NCBI RefSeq assembly: GCF_038433135.1
Contig: NZ_JBCDMV010000026.1
Span: 22,731 to 86,730 of the forward strand
Length of the DNA: 64,000 bases
Direction of reading: 5' to 3'
Source of the DNA: Luteococcus sp038433135
GTDB taxonomy: Bacteria > Actinomycetota > Actinomycetes > Propionibacteriales > Propionibacteriaceae
Under the pieces are notes generated by a model. The model was not told the DNA's origin. It did no database searches and was given only the letters and a program-made list of their open reading frames with translations. Positions 1 through 8,202 of this stretch are shown here, piece by piece. The position numbers and the translations under genes are program-made. The stretch's first letter is position 1. Each line of letters begins with the position of its first letter.

Positions 1-208
1 CGATGAAGGTGGCGACCATCGGGAAGGCGAAGCTGGTGAAGGACTTGCGCAGTTCGCGGTACTCCTGCGAGTCCTTGGCCTCGACAAAGTCGATGCCGTG
101 GACATTGGTCTCTGGCCCGACCTGACTCAGTTCAGGCAGAGGCCAGTGGTCCTCTGGGAGGTGGGCCTCCACCTCTTCGGAGGTGGAGTGGTGGTGTTCG
201 TGCGTCAC
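1..208 (-). CDS. DUF485 family membrane protein, N-terminal part
   Basis: The first 69 codons of a minus-strand gene run off the left edge. I chose the GTG at 206-208 because an AGGAG ribosome site (complement of 214-218) sits at proper spacing. The visible protein starts with a His- and acid-rich cytoplasmic stretch and reaches a YRELRKSFTSFAFPMVATF segment. That is the typical lead-in to the first membrane helix of DUF485 proteins, small two-helix proteins usually encoded beside an acetate/solute symporter such as ActP. The symporter would lie to the left, outside the window. The family call rests on this short motif only. Confidence 0.7.
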   Translation of the reverse strand, partial: MTHEHHHSTSEEVEAHLPEDHWPLPELSQVGPETNVHGIDFVEAKDSQEYRELRKSFTSFAFPMVATFI

Positions 209-447
209 GCGGGCTCCTGTCAGGGCGCCGAGGCGGGGCCTCGGTGGGGTCTCAAAGGTGGGGTTCGGCGGGCTTGCCAAACCGCGGGGACCCGGCTGGG
301 TCGTGGTGGTGTGGCGCGGTGGTGCTCCAACGGGGCGGCTGCATTGCCGAACCGTTCAGTCACACAAGTGACTTATCCGAGAGTGACACATTGTGAACTC
401 ATGCACAAGATATTTCGTGAAGATTCTCACAAGGTGGTCAGGGGGCT

Positions 448-464
448 GACCCTGCGAGGGTTGC
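448..464 (-). repeat. Left copy of 17-bp inverted repeat
   Basis: On the minus strand this reads GCAACCCTCGCAGGGTC, identical over 17 bases to the plus-strand copy at 1624-1640. The two therefore form perfect inverted repeats about 1.16 kb apart that bracket the DUF559-like gene. Each copy is itself an imperfect palindrome. Confidence 0.75.
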
Positions 465-537
465 TGATGATGCTCGTCATAGTGTCTTCACTGAGCGTGG
501 CCACCGCTCCGGGTCCTGACGGTGAAGCCCAGATCGG

Positions 538-554
538 CAACCCTCGCAGGGTTG
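538..554 (+). repeat. Perfect palindrome CAACCCT-CGC-AGGGTTG
   Basis: Seven-base arms around a 3-base centre. It shares its core with the repeats at 448-464 and 1624-1640. Its last three bases overlap the first DnaA box at 552-560. Function unknown; it could be a protein-binding site or a REP-like element. Confidence 0.7.
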
Positions 555-588
555 TCCACAGGAGACGAGTTCCGAAGAATTGTCCACA
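552..588 (+). promoter_or_regulatory. Two DnaA boxes (TTGTCCACA) in tandem
   Basis: TTGTCCACA occurs at 552-560 and again at 580-588, same orientation, 28 bases start to start. This exact 9-mer is the established DnaA box of Streptomyces and Mycobacterium. No replication initiation genes (dnaA, dnaN) are nearby, so an origin is unlikely. DnaA-titrating or DnaA-regulated promoter function is possible. Confidence 0.55.
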
Positions 589-638
589 GGATTGCCAGGG
601 CGTGACGCGCTGCGGGTACAGATTCACACACTGTGGGC

Positions 639-1622
639 ATGCGGGGAACTGATGAAGTGCGGGCACTGCTGCAGGCCAATGGTGGGGTGCTCAAGAGATC
701 GAACCATCCTGAACTGCGAGGTTCGATTGACTGGATGCTGCGCTCACCCACGAAAGAGGTCGTCCGGCTGCTGCCGGGGGTGATCGCGGCCAGCGCTGTG
801 GCGGAAGATTTCACGGTGCGGGTCAAGGCGGTGATGCTCTGGCAGCCAGATGCGATCATCACCGGGGACGCTGCGGCCCGGCTGGACTACTGGCCGGAGC
901 ATCAGGCGGATGTGATCGATGTGATCGTGCCGCACTTCACCAAGCCGGCGCCTGGGGTGCGGGTCCATCGGGTGGCGTTGCCACTGGACCACATGGTGGA
1001 GACAGAAGGGATCCGGCGCACGCACCCGGCGTGGACCAGTGTGTGGCTGGCCGAGCAGGACGGAGGAGATGCCATTGACGAGGCATTTCGCCGCAAGGAG
1101 GCCAGTCTGGAGGAGGTACAGGGGGCCCTGGGGTCAATGTCCCGGCAAACGGCAACAAACCTGAGGCGCTTCGTGGTGGCCAACAGCGCCGAGAACCCCT
1201 GGTCACACCCGGAACGCCAGTGGCACATGATGCTGCGCGCACATGGGGTGACCGGCTGGATCGGCAATCTGCCGGTGGTGATCGGTGGGGTGAAGATGGT
1301 GCTGGATGCGGGGATGCCGGAGCTCAAGATCGACATGGAGGTGCAGTCCTTCGAGCACCACACGGACCACGCCACCTTCTACAAGGACCAGTCTCGGATC
1401 GCCAATCTGGTGGCCAATGGCTGGACCTACTTTCCGGTGACGGTCCCGATGATCGAGGAGGAGAGCACCGTGATGGCCCAGCTCTTCGCCACCATGGAGC
1501 GCTGCCGCCGAGAGCTCGGCCTGCCTCCCGGACCCGACCGTGCGAGGGTTGCCCGGCGGGAGGTCACACGAGTTCGGCGCAACGGGAAGTGGTTGCACCG
1601 CCCGCCTGCTTCGGCCACCTAG
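639..1622 (+). CDS. DUF559 / AbiEi-antitoxin-like protein
   Basis: This 327-residue protein resembles a common actinobacterial family annotated either as a type IV antitoxin AbiEi-like protein or as a DUF559 protein. The N-terminal half would carry a winged-helix-like part. The C-terminal third (ELKIDMEVQSFEHH, then a DQSRIANLVANGW stretch) looks like a PD-(D/E)xK endonuclease fold of the DUF559/Vsr type, but the usual acidic Asp-Glu-Gly-x-His pattern is altered, so nuclease activity is doubtful. I used ATG 639; GTG 633 is in frame and neither has a good ribosome site. No toxin partner is adjacent. It is bracketed by 17-bp inverted repeats, and the right copy starts two bases after the stop codon. 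Confidence 0.6.
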   Translation: MRGTDEVRALLQANGGVLKRSNHPELRGSIDWMLRSPTKEVVRLLPGVIAASAVAEDFTVRVKAVMLWQPDAIITGDAAARLDYWPEHQADVIDVIVPHFTKPAPGVRVHRVALPLDHMVETEGIRRTHPAWTSVWLAEQDGGDAIDEAFRRKEASLEEVQGALGSMSRQTATNLRRFVVANSAENPWSHPERQWHMMLRAHGVTGWIGNLPVVIGGVKMVLDAGMPELKIDMEVQSFEHHTDHATFYKDQSRIANLVANGWTYFPVTVPMIEEESTVMAQLFATMERCRRELGLPPGPDRARVARREVTRVRRNGKWLHRPPASAT

Positions 1623-1623
1623 C

Positions 1624-1640
1624 GCAACCCTCGCAGGGTC
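1624..1640 (+). repeat. Right copy of 17-bp inverted repeat
   Basis: GCAACCCTCGCAGGGTC, the exact reverse complement of 448-464. It lies just after the stop codon of the DUF559-like gene. A related half-site (GTGCGAGGGTTG) lies within that gene near 1541-1552. Confidence 0.75.
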
Positions 1641-1746
1641 GGGCTCCGGCGGGGTCACGGGGAAGGGTGTGCGGGAGCGCCTTCCCGATCCGCCGGCCAT
1701 GGATGGCGCTGCTGCCGGGGGCCAGCGGATCTGAAATAGTTGCCCC

Positions 1747-2202
1747 ATGCGCGTTCACATTGCCACTGACCATGCCGCCTTCGAGCTCAAGGAATACCTG
1801 CGCGAGCAGCTGACTGCCGCCGGCCACGAGGTGGTGGACCACGGCGCCACCAGCTATGACGCCGAGGACGACTACCCGGACACCTGCATTCCGTGCGCGG
1901 AGGCAGTGGTGGCTGATCCGGAAAGCCTGGGCATCGTGCTGGGCGGTTCGGGCAATGGCGAGCAGCTGGCCGCCAACCGGGTCAAGGGCTGCCGCGCCAT
2001 CCTGGCCTACAACACCGAGATCGCCAGGCTCGGCCGCGAGCACAACAACGCCAACGTGATCTCCCTGGGGGGCCGCTTCACCAGCAATGAGCAGGCGTTG
2101 GAGATCGTCGACGTCTTCCTCACCCAGCCATTCACCGAGGAGGCGCGGCACGCCCGTCGCGTGCAGAAGATGACCGACTACGAGGACGCGCACCGCGCCT
2201 GA
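1747..2202 (+). CDS. rpiB: Ribose-5-phosphate isomerase B
   Basis: RpiB interconverts ribose 5-phosphate and ribulose 5-phosphate in the non-oxidative pentose phosphate pathway, in the cytoplasm. The 151 residues match the family length. Visible hallmarks are the N-terminal TDHAAFELKEYL segment and the anion-hole loop GSGNGEQLAANRVKG near residue 70. The loop has Glu after GSGNG, as in the Mycobacterium tuberculosis enzyme, and not the Cys-containing form of E. coli. The nearby Nei-type glycosylase repeats the rpiB-nei neighbourhood known in mycobacteria, supporting chromosomal core location. The preceding ribosome site is weak. Confidence 0.93.
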   Translation: MRVHIATDHAAFELKEYLREQLTAAGHEVVDHGATSYDAEDDYPDTCIPCAEAVVADPESLGIVLGGSGNGEQLAANRVKGCRAILAYNTEIARLGREHNNANVISLGGRFTSNEQALEIVDVFLTQPFTEEARHARRVQKMTDYEDAHRA

Positions 2203-2206
2203 GGCG

Positions 2207-2428
2207 TCATCGCCGCCGCCCCGCGGCCCGGGCCAGCAGACCGTCCAGCACCCGCTGGGCCTCGGTCAGATCGGCCGGGGCGGGGCGGCTGACCTCTCGC
2301 GCTCGCAGGGCGCGGCCCGGGGTGACGATGCCGGAGGTTCCGTCGCGGCCGAACTCTCGCGGCCCATGTGCGCCCTGACCGCGCGGATTGCCACCGGCGG
2401 ATCCGGGTGCCGTGCGCTCAGTGCTCAT
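2207..2428 (-). CDS. Small conserved hypothetical protein
   Basis: A 73-residue minus-strand ORF lies convergent to rpiB (5-base gap) and divergent from the glycosylase. I started it at ATG 2428; a longer reading would run back into the glycosylase gene and is not credible. The sequence is Gly/Arg-rich with a TSGIVTPGRALRAREVSRP stretch and a short predicted helix at the C-terminus (TEAQRVLDGLLARAAG). No family recognised. Its start lies 41 bases from the nei start, so the two would share a divergent promoter region. Confidence 0.55.
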   Translation of the reverse strand: MSTERTAPGSAGGNPRGQGAHGPREFGRDGTSGIVTPGRALRAREVSRPAPADLTEAQRVLDGLLARAAGRRR

Positions 2429-2468
2429 GCGTGCAACTCTAGAGGGCAATGACTTCAGGGAGGTGCGG

Positions 2469-3284
2469 ATGCCGGAAGGGCATGTGATCCATCGGTTGGC
2501 CCAGGCCACGATGGCCAACTTCGGCGGCCAGGTGGTGGCGGTCAGCTCACCCCAGGGTCGGTTCGACGGCGCGGCCGCAAGCTTGGACGGCACCGTCCTG
2601 CAGGCGGCCAGCGCCTGCGGCAAGCACCTGTTCATCGACTTCGCGAGCGCCCAACCGGAGCGCATCGTGCACATTCACCTGGGGTTGATCGGCAAGCTCT
2701 TCTTCGCGCCGCTCGCAGAACCAAAGGGGGCGGTGCGGCTGCGGATCACGGATGGCACCACCGCCGCAGACCTGCACGGGCCCCAGCTGTGCCGACTGAT
2801 CAGCGCAGCGGAACAGCAGGCGCAAATCGCCAGGCTGGGCCCCGACCCGATCCGCCCCGACGCCGATCCGGAGGTTGCCTGGCAGCGGATCCACCGCTCT
2901 GGGCGCAGCATCGCGTCGCTGCTGATGGACCAACGAATCACCGCCGGCGTGGGCAACATCTACCGCGCAGAGGTGCTGTTCCGGCATCGGGTGAACCCCA
3001 CCACCCCCGGCAATCAGCTCCGCCGCGCCACCTGGCAGGCCATCTGGGCCGATCTGGTGGTGCTGATGCGCGACGGTGTGGCGCTCGGCAGGATCGACAC
3101 GGTTCTGGACGAACACGGCCCCGAGGCGCAGCAGCGGCCCGCCCGGGTGGACCGGCACGGTGGCGAGGTCTATGTCTACCGACGAGCCGCCCAACCCTGC
3201 CTGGTCTGCGGCAGCACGGTCCGCGTCGCCGACCTGGAGGGGCGCAATCTCTACTGGTGTGGAAAATGTCAGCGCCGACGCTGA
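2469..3284 (+). CDS. nei: Fpg/Nei family DNA glycosylase/AP lyase
   Basis: A bifunctional base-excision repair enzyme that removes oxidised bases and cleaves the abasic site by beta/delta elimination. The protein (271 residues) starts MPEGHVIHRLA: Pro2 is the family's Schiff-base nucleophile and Glu3 its partner, which fixes the start at ATG 2469, preceded by a good GGGAGG site. The helix-2-turn-helix part (ITAGVGNIYRAEVLF) is near residues 155-175. A C-terminal zinc finger, CLVC...CGKC, is intact. The MPEGH start and length resemble mycobacterial Nei1 rather than Fpg/MutM. The 3' end overlaps the next gene by 19 bases, implying translational coupling. Confidence 0.9.
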   Translation: MPEGHVIHRLAQATMANFGGQVVAVSSPQGRFDGAAASLDGTVLQAASACGKHLFIDFASAQPERIVHIHLGLIGKLFFAPLAEPKGAVRLRITDGTTAADLHGPQLCRLISAAEQQAQIARLGPDPIRPDADPEVAWQRIHRSGRSIASLLMDQRITAGVGNIYRAEVLFRHRVNPTTPGNQLRRATWQAIWADLVVLMRDGVALGRIDTVLDEHGPEAQQRPARVDRHGGEVYVYRRAAQPCLVCGSTVRVADLEGRNLYWCGKCQRRR

Positions 3285-4717
3285 TCAACTGGCGCGGTCT
3301 GGAGGTCGCCGTCGCCTCGGATGGCACCTTGGTCAGCATCACCCAGGACGGCCGCCCGGTGCTCACCGATCTGGCGGTGCGCTTCGCTCCGCCCTGGGCC
3401 CTCCAGCGCACCGAACTGCTGCTGGACGAGATCGAGCAGCACTTTGCCCTGGAGATCGACGGCGCAACCCAGGCCCGGGCCATCGTGCGGCACGTCTTCG
3501 ACGACACCTGGAGCATTCGCGTGCAGGTGGTCAACCTGACCGACGTCGAGCTGACCGCCCCGCCGGCCCGGCTGGACTTCACCCCGGCTTGGCCCGCCCG
3601 CTGTTGGCTGGCCGGTGCGGAGGGGCAGATCAGCCTGGACGTCGCGGATCCGGAGGGTCGGCTGCTGACCTTCACCCAGTTACGCGGCCGCAGCCGTCGG
3701 AGCGAGGGGCAGTGCTGGCTCACCGACCTGCCGATCCACCTTGGCCCGGCTGGCACCCCGCATGCCGGCTACCGGGTGAGTTGGCGAGCGGACTGGTTGC
3801 GCGACGAGCGGATGCAGGCCGCCGCGCTGCCCAGCTGGTGGCCGGAGCGGATCGTCCTGTTGGATCTGCAGGAGGTGTTGCGGCTGGACCTGCCCGATGC
3901 CGCCATCGAGGCCGCCGGGATCCACGTGTTGCAGGACGAGACCAGCACCTACCTGACCGCGCAGGAAGGCGTGCACATCGCCCAGGTGCACGCCCGGCGC
4001 GGTACCACCGACGTCGAACTGGCGTGGGCGGGGGACCTGGTCTGGGAGCATCTGATGCCCGTCGTCGACGAACTCCGGCGGCGCGACCCGCGCACCCTGG
4101 CCGCCCATGAGGTCTTCCTGCTGGGCCGCGCCCGTTCCCTGGGCCACCTGGGAGATGCCCCCACGACGCTGGTCACCGAGGCGGTGGAGAACCTGGCCGC
4201 TCGCCCCGGTCCGGTGCCGCCGCTGGCGCTGGCCGCGGTCGCCGACGAGGTGCTGGCCCACGGCGCCCCGGAACTCGTGGAAGTCCTGCCTGATCTGGCA
4301 AGTCGCACGCCCCTGCAGCCCGGCACCCTGACCTGTGCGCTGCATGCCACGCTGGCCAGCCGACTCGCCGGTGGCCAGCCCAACCTGCCGTTGCCCGCGG
4401 GAGAGGTCCGGGGCGAGAGCATGGCCGAACGCGCAGTGAACGAGGCGATCATCCGCACCGAACTGTTGGCCCTTCGCCCCGCGGAACAGGTGCCCACGCA
4501 CACCATCCGGCTGGCCGCTCTGCTCGGTGCGGGCCTGCCGGGCCACACCGTCGACCAGCTGACCCGGGCCTTGATCTGGGCCGTCACGGGCAACTTGCCG
4601 GAGCATTGGGAGGTGGAGCGCTGGCCGGCGTCGCTGGCGCGGGTCCGGGAGGATGCCCGGGCTCGGCTGCTGGCGGAGCGCTGCGACAGTGAGGTGCTGG
4701 CCTGGCTGCTCTGGTGA
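3266..4717 (+). CDS. Conserved hypothetical protein
   Basis: A 483-residue protein with no domain I recognise. The ATG at 3266 lies inside the end of nei (19-base overlap, different frame); GTG 3257 is also in frame. The N-terminal half (about residues 1-190) looks beta-rich with several Trp/Arg strands. The rest is helical and Ala/Leu-rich, with HEAT-like repeats around residues 265-400. There is no signal peptide or membrane helix. Coupling to the repair gene suggests co-expression but not a function. High-GC codon bias continues throughout, so it is a real gene. Confidence 0.75.
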   Translation: MSAPTLINWRGLEVAVASDGTLVSITQDGRPVLTDLAVRFAPPWALQRTELLLDEIEQHFALEIDGATQARAIVRHVFDDTWSIRVQVVNLTDVELTAPPARLDFTPAWPARCWLAGAEGQISLDVADPEGRLLTFTQLRGRSRRSEGQCWLTDLPIHLGPAGTPHAGYRVSWRADWLRDERMQAAALPSWWPERIVLLDLQEVLRLDLPDAAIEAAGIHVLQDETSTYLTAQEGVHIAQVHARRGTTDVELAWAGDLVWEHLMPVVDELRRRDPRTLAAHEVFLLGRARSLGHLGDAPTTLVTEAVENLAARPGPVPPLALAAVADEVLAHGAPELVEVLPDLASRTPLQPGTLTCALHATLASRLAGGQPNLPLPAGEVRGESMAERAVNEAIIRTELLALRPAEQVPTHTIRLAALLGAGLPGHTVDQLTRALIWAVTGNLPEHWEVERWPASLARVREDARARLLAERCDSEVLAWLLW

Positions 4718-4859
4718 CCGGGCTGTCACGGCGCCGTCGCCCGATCGGCGCGCCGACGGTCCGACCAGGGAATGGTTGGCATCAGACCGTGGGTGGTTTC
4801 GGGCAACTCGTCGCGCCGGCATTTGCCGTCGCGGCCCTAGTGGGTAGCAAGATGGGCGC

Positions 4860-7800
4860 ATGCCCCAGCTGACGCCGACGAGCCGACGAGTACCCCAGCT
4901 GTTGTCCCGCGTCTTTTACGTGGCGGCCTTCCTGGTGATCCTGCGCGAGGTCTTCCGCGGCACCCACTGGGTGCGGGCCGTGGTGCGGGCCTTCAGCTCT
5001 CTGGTCTTCCCGGTGGAACTCGGCGGGCTGGGCCTGGCCGTGCTGCTCGGCATCATCGGCGCCTCGCTGATGCGACGAAAGCGGGTCGCCTGGTGGATGG
5101 CGGTGGCGTGGCTGGGGCTCTGGTGGATCGCCGCGGTGCTGGGCTGGGGTGCGCTGGTGGTCTCCGCGGCCCACGGCGAGCCCCTGACCCGCGGCCTCAA
5201 CCGGGACCTGCTGGAGTACGTCTTCAGCGGCATCACGCTGAGCGTCCTGCTCTGGCTCCTGCTGGCCAATCGGCGCCAGTTCACCGCCCGGTTGAACCCC
5301 GGCAATGTCCGTTCCGCCGTGCTCACCGGACTGGTCGGAATTCTGCTGTCACTGGGCGTCGGCTACCTGCTGGGCCTGGTCACCGGCGAAACCGGCCGCC
5401 CCCGCTCCCGGTTGATCAACATCTTCCAGCACATCATCTACGGCCCCAATGCCGGCGTGCCCAAGATGGTGCCCGGCTGGGTGCAGAGCATCGTCGGGCT
5501 GCTGGCGGCGATCAGCCTGATCGCGGCGCTGTTGGTGCTGCTGCGCTCCCAGCGCTCCGCCGGTGCCACCACGCTGGCGGACGAGCTGGAGCTGCGCCAA
5601 CTCCTGGCCGAGTACCCGGAGGATTCGCTGGGCTACTTCGCCACCCGTCGGGACAAGCAGATCGTCTTCAGCCACAACCGTCGCGCCGCGATCGCCTACC
5701 GGGTGCAGCTGGGCGTCTGTCTTGCCGCCGGTGATCCCGTCGGGCGACGCGAGAACTGGGATGGAGCGATCGCCGCCTACCTGGACCAGTGCCACACCTT
5801 TGGCTGGACGCCGGGAGTGGTTGGCGCCTCCGAGGACGGCGCCGCCGCCTACGAGCTGGCCGGGCTGAAGGTGATCCGGGTGGGCGACGAGGCCGTCCTG
5901 CATCCCGAACAGTTCGACCTGGAATCACGCGAGCTGAAGGGGGTGCGCGGCTCGGTGACCCGGCTGCAGAATGCCGGTTACACCGTGCGGGTGCGGCGCC
6001 ACGACGAGATCCCCGAGCCCGAGCTGCGGCACCTGATCGAGCTGGCCAATGCCTGGCGCGACGGCGACGACCGTGGCTTCTCGATGGCGTTGAACCGGCT
6101 CGGCGACCCGCTGGACGGCCAGTGCGTATTGGTGCAGGCCGTCTTCCCGCAGAATTCCGAGCATTCGGAATCCACCGCGGGGCTGCTGTCCTTCGTGCCG
6201 TGGGGCCGTGACGGTCTCTCGCTGGACGTGATGCGCCGCAATCCCGACGCCGACAATGGCATCACTGAATTCATGGTGGCCGGCCTGATGGCCGCCGGGC
6301 GGGATCGCGGCTGGCGTCGGGTCTCGCTGAACTTCGCCGTCTTCCGCAGTGCCTTCGAGGAGGGCGAGCGGGTTGGCGCCACGGCACTGGATCGGGCCAA
6401 GCGTCGGGTGCTGATGATCTTCTCCCGCTGGTTCCAGATCGAACAGCTCTATCGCTCCAATGTGAAGTACGCGCCCAGCTGGCAGCCCCGGCTGATGGCC
6501 TACGAGGATGCTGCCGACATCGGCCAGGTGGGTGCCGCGATGGGCTTGGCCGAGGGCTTCCTGGACCTGCCCGACTGGGCCAACCCGCTGCCCGAGCCGG
6601 AGCAGGATCTGGTCAGCCGCGACGACCCGGCGGTGATGGCCTTCCTGGAACGGCCGGCACTGGCGCTGCCCCCCGCCCGGGTGCCGGAGCAGATGCGCGG
6701 CCGGCTGGCCAAGCGCAATCAGCTGCTGGAGGCGGGGGAACAGGCCTATCCGGTGCACACCGGCGTCGACGCCCATTGCGACGTGGTGGCGATGAGCACG
6801 GGCGAGCGGGTCACCATCGCCGGGCGCATTGTCGGCGTCAGCGACCACGGCGGCGTCTGCTTCGTCCGGCTCCAGGACTGGTTCGGTTCCACCCAGGCCC
6901 TGCTGGATTCCGGCAGCTTGGGCCGGGAGGAGTTGCGACGCTTCGACGCGGTGACCAACCTGGGCGACCAGGTGGCCTTCACCGGCATTTGCGGGGCCTC
7001 CCGCACCGGCACGCCCAGCCTGCTCGTCGAGAGCTGGCGGCTGATCAGCAAGTGCCTGCGACCGCTTCCCGACAAGCGCAAGGGCATCCGGGATCCGGAG
7101 GCGCTGGTCCGACGCCGCTACCTGGACCTGATCGTCAACCCGTCGAGCCGACAGCGGCTGCAACAACGCAGCGTCGCGATTCAGGCGGTGCGCCAGACCA
7201 TGTTGGACCACCGCTTCCTGGAGGTGGAGACGCCCATCCTGCAGACCATCCACGGTGGCGCGAACGCCCGGCCCTTCCGAACCCACATCAACGCCTATGA
7301 CCTGGATCTGTACCTGCGGATCGCGCCCGAGCTGTACCTCAAGCGACTGATGGTGGGCGGGCTGGACCGGATCTTCGAGATCGGCCGCAACTTCCGCAAT
7401 GAGGGCGCCGACGCCACCCACAACCCCGAGTTCAGCGTGATTGAGGCCTACCAGGCGCACGGTGACTACCGCAGCATGCAGGAGTTGACCGTCGAGATGG
7501 TGCGACGGGCGGCGCTGGAGGCCAATGGCTCGACGGTGGTTCGCGGTACCGGCGCCGACGGCAAGCAGCACGAGATCGATCTTGCCGCGCCGTGGCGCTG
7601 GGTGAGCGTGCACGACGCGATCGCGGAGAAGCTGGGCGAGCCGATCAGCGCAGACACCCCTCGCGAGGAGCTGGCGCGTTTCGCGTCACGGTTGGGGATC
7701 GAGGTGGAGCCCAAGGCCGGTCGGGGTGCCGTGCTGGAGGAGCTCTACGACCACCTGTGCGAGAAGGCCACGGTGCAGCCCACCTTCTTCTGTGACTTCC

Positions 7801-8135
7801 CCGCCGAACTCTCCCCGTTGACCCGACCGCACCGTGAGGACCCGAGGCTGGCGGAACGGTGGGATCTGGTGGTCTTCGGATCTGAACTGGGCACCGCCTA
7901 TTCCGAGCTGGTGGATCCGGTGATCCAGCGCCAGCGGCTCACCGAACAGTCCCTGCTGGCCGCCAATGGTGACCCGGAGGCGATGGAGATCGACGAGGAC
8001 TTCCTGCAGGCACTGGAATATGGCATGCCGCCGTCGGGTGGTCTGGGGATCGGGCTGGACCGGCTGGTGATGTTGCTCACCGGCGCGTCGATCCGGGAGA
8101 CGATTGCCTTCCCGCTGGTTCGGCCGCGGCGCTAG
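4860..8135 (+). CDS. lysX: Bifunctional lysylphosphatidylglycerol synthase / lysyl-tRNA synthetase LysX
   Basis: LysX charges tRNA with lysine and transfers the lysine to phosphatidylglycerol, giving a less anionic membrane and resistance to cationic peptides. The 1091 residues match the actinobacterial mprF-lysS fusion. The order is several membrane helices in residues 15-230, an MprF-type DUF2156 lysyltransferase domain (about 240-560), an OB-fold anticodon domain (about 640-730), and a class II synthetase core with motif 2 (FRNEGADATHNPEFSVIEAY, near 840-860) and motif 3 (GIGLDRLVML, near the C-terminus). It is monocistronic, with about 140 bases before it and a short gap after it. A separate housekeeping lysS would be expected elsewhere. 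Confidence 0.95.
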   Translation: MPQLTPTSRRVPQLLSRVFYVAAFLVILREVFRGTHWVRAVVRAFSSLVFPVELGGLGLAVLLGIIGASLMRRKRVAWWMAVAWLGLWWIAAVLGWGALVVSAAHGEPLTRGLNRDLLEYVFSGITLSVLLWLLLANRRQFTARLNPGNVRSAVLTGLVGILLSLGVGYLLGLVTGETGRPRSRLINIFQHIIYGPNAGVPKMVPGWVQSIVGLLAAISLIAALLVLLRSQRSAGATTLADELELRQLLAEYPEDSLGYFATRRDKQIVFSHNRRAAIAYRVQLGVCLAAGDPVGRRENWDGAIAAYLDQCHTFGWTPGVVGASEDGAAAYELAGLKVIRVGDEAVLHPEQFDLESRELKGVRGSVTRLQNAGYTVRVRRHDEIPEPELRHLIELANAWRDGDDRGFSMALNRLGDPLDGQCVLVQAVFPQNSEHSESTAGLLSFVPWGRDGLSLDVMRRNPDADNGITEFMVAGLMAAGRDRGWRRVSLNFAVFRSAFEEGERVGATALDRAKRRVLMIFSRWFQIEQLYRSNVKYAPSWQPRLMAYEDAADIGQVGAAMGLAEGFLDLPDWANPLPEPEQDLVSRDDPAVMAFLERPALALPPARVPEQMRGRLAKRNQLLEAGEQAYPVHTGVDAHCDVVAMSTGERVTIAGRIVGVSDHGGVCFVRLQDWFGSTQALLDSGSLGREELRRFDAVTNLGDQVAFTGICGASRTGTPSLLVESWRLISKCLRPLPDKRKGIRDPEALVRRRYLDLIVNPSSRQRLQQRSVAIQAVRQTMLDHRFLEVETPILQTIHGGANARPFRTHINAYDLDLYLRIAPELYLKRLMVGGLDRIFEIGRNFRNEGADATHNPEFSVIEAYQAHGDYRSMQELTVEMVRRAALEANGSTVVRGTGADGKQHEIDLAAPWRWVSVHDAIAEKLGEPISADTPREELARFASRLGIEVEPKAGRGAVLEELYDHLCEKATVQPTFFCDFPAELSPLTRPHREDPRLAERWDLVVFGSELGTAYSELVDPVIQRQRLTEQSLLAANGDPEAMEIDEDFLQALEYGMPPSGGLGIGLDRLVMLLTGASIRETIAFPLVRPRR

Positions 8136-8202
8136 TCTCGCTGGGTAGGCAATTCCCACGTTGGCTCGGCTCGTCGAAGCCCCGATCGAAGAAGGTCGCA
8201 GG

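Larger units (their letters stand above)
209..638. other. Divergent intergenic region with repeats and DnaA boxes
   Basis: About 430 bases separate the divergent DUF485 and DUF559-like genes. I see no convincing gene. The region holds two copies of a CAACCCTCGCAGGGT-type palindrome (448-464 and 538-554), two perfect TTGTCCACA boxes (552-560, 580-588), and a less GC-rich stretch around 355-435 that may contain promoter elements. The left part should hold the promoter of the minus-strand DUF485 gene. Confidence 0.5.

Noticed and set aside
552..588. A replication origin at the paired DnaA boxes
   Set aside because: Only two boxes, no AT-rich unwinding region, and no dnaA, dnaN, parA/parB or replication initiator nearby.
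98..652. 184-codon plus-strand ORF over the divergent intergenic region
   Set aside because: Atypical composition, crosses the repeats and DnaA boxes, and overlaps the well-supported DUF485 start on the other strand.
5925..7613. Long 562-codon ORF antisense to lysX
   Set aside because: A high-GC antisense shadow; the His/Gln-rich pattern matches the complement of lysX codon bias and no family is recognisable.
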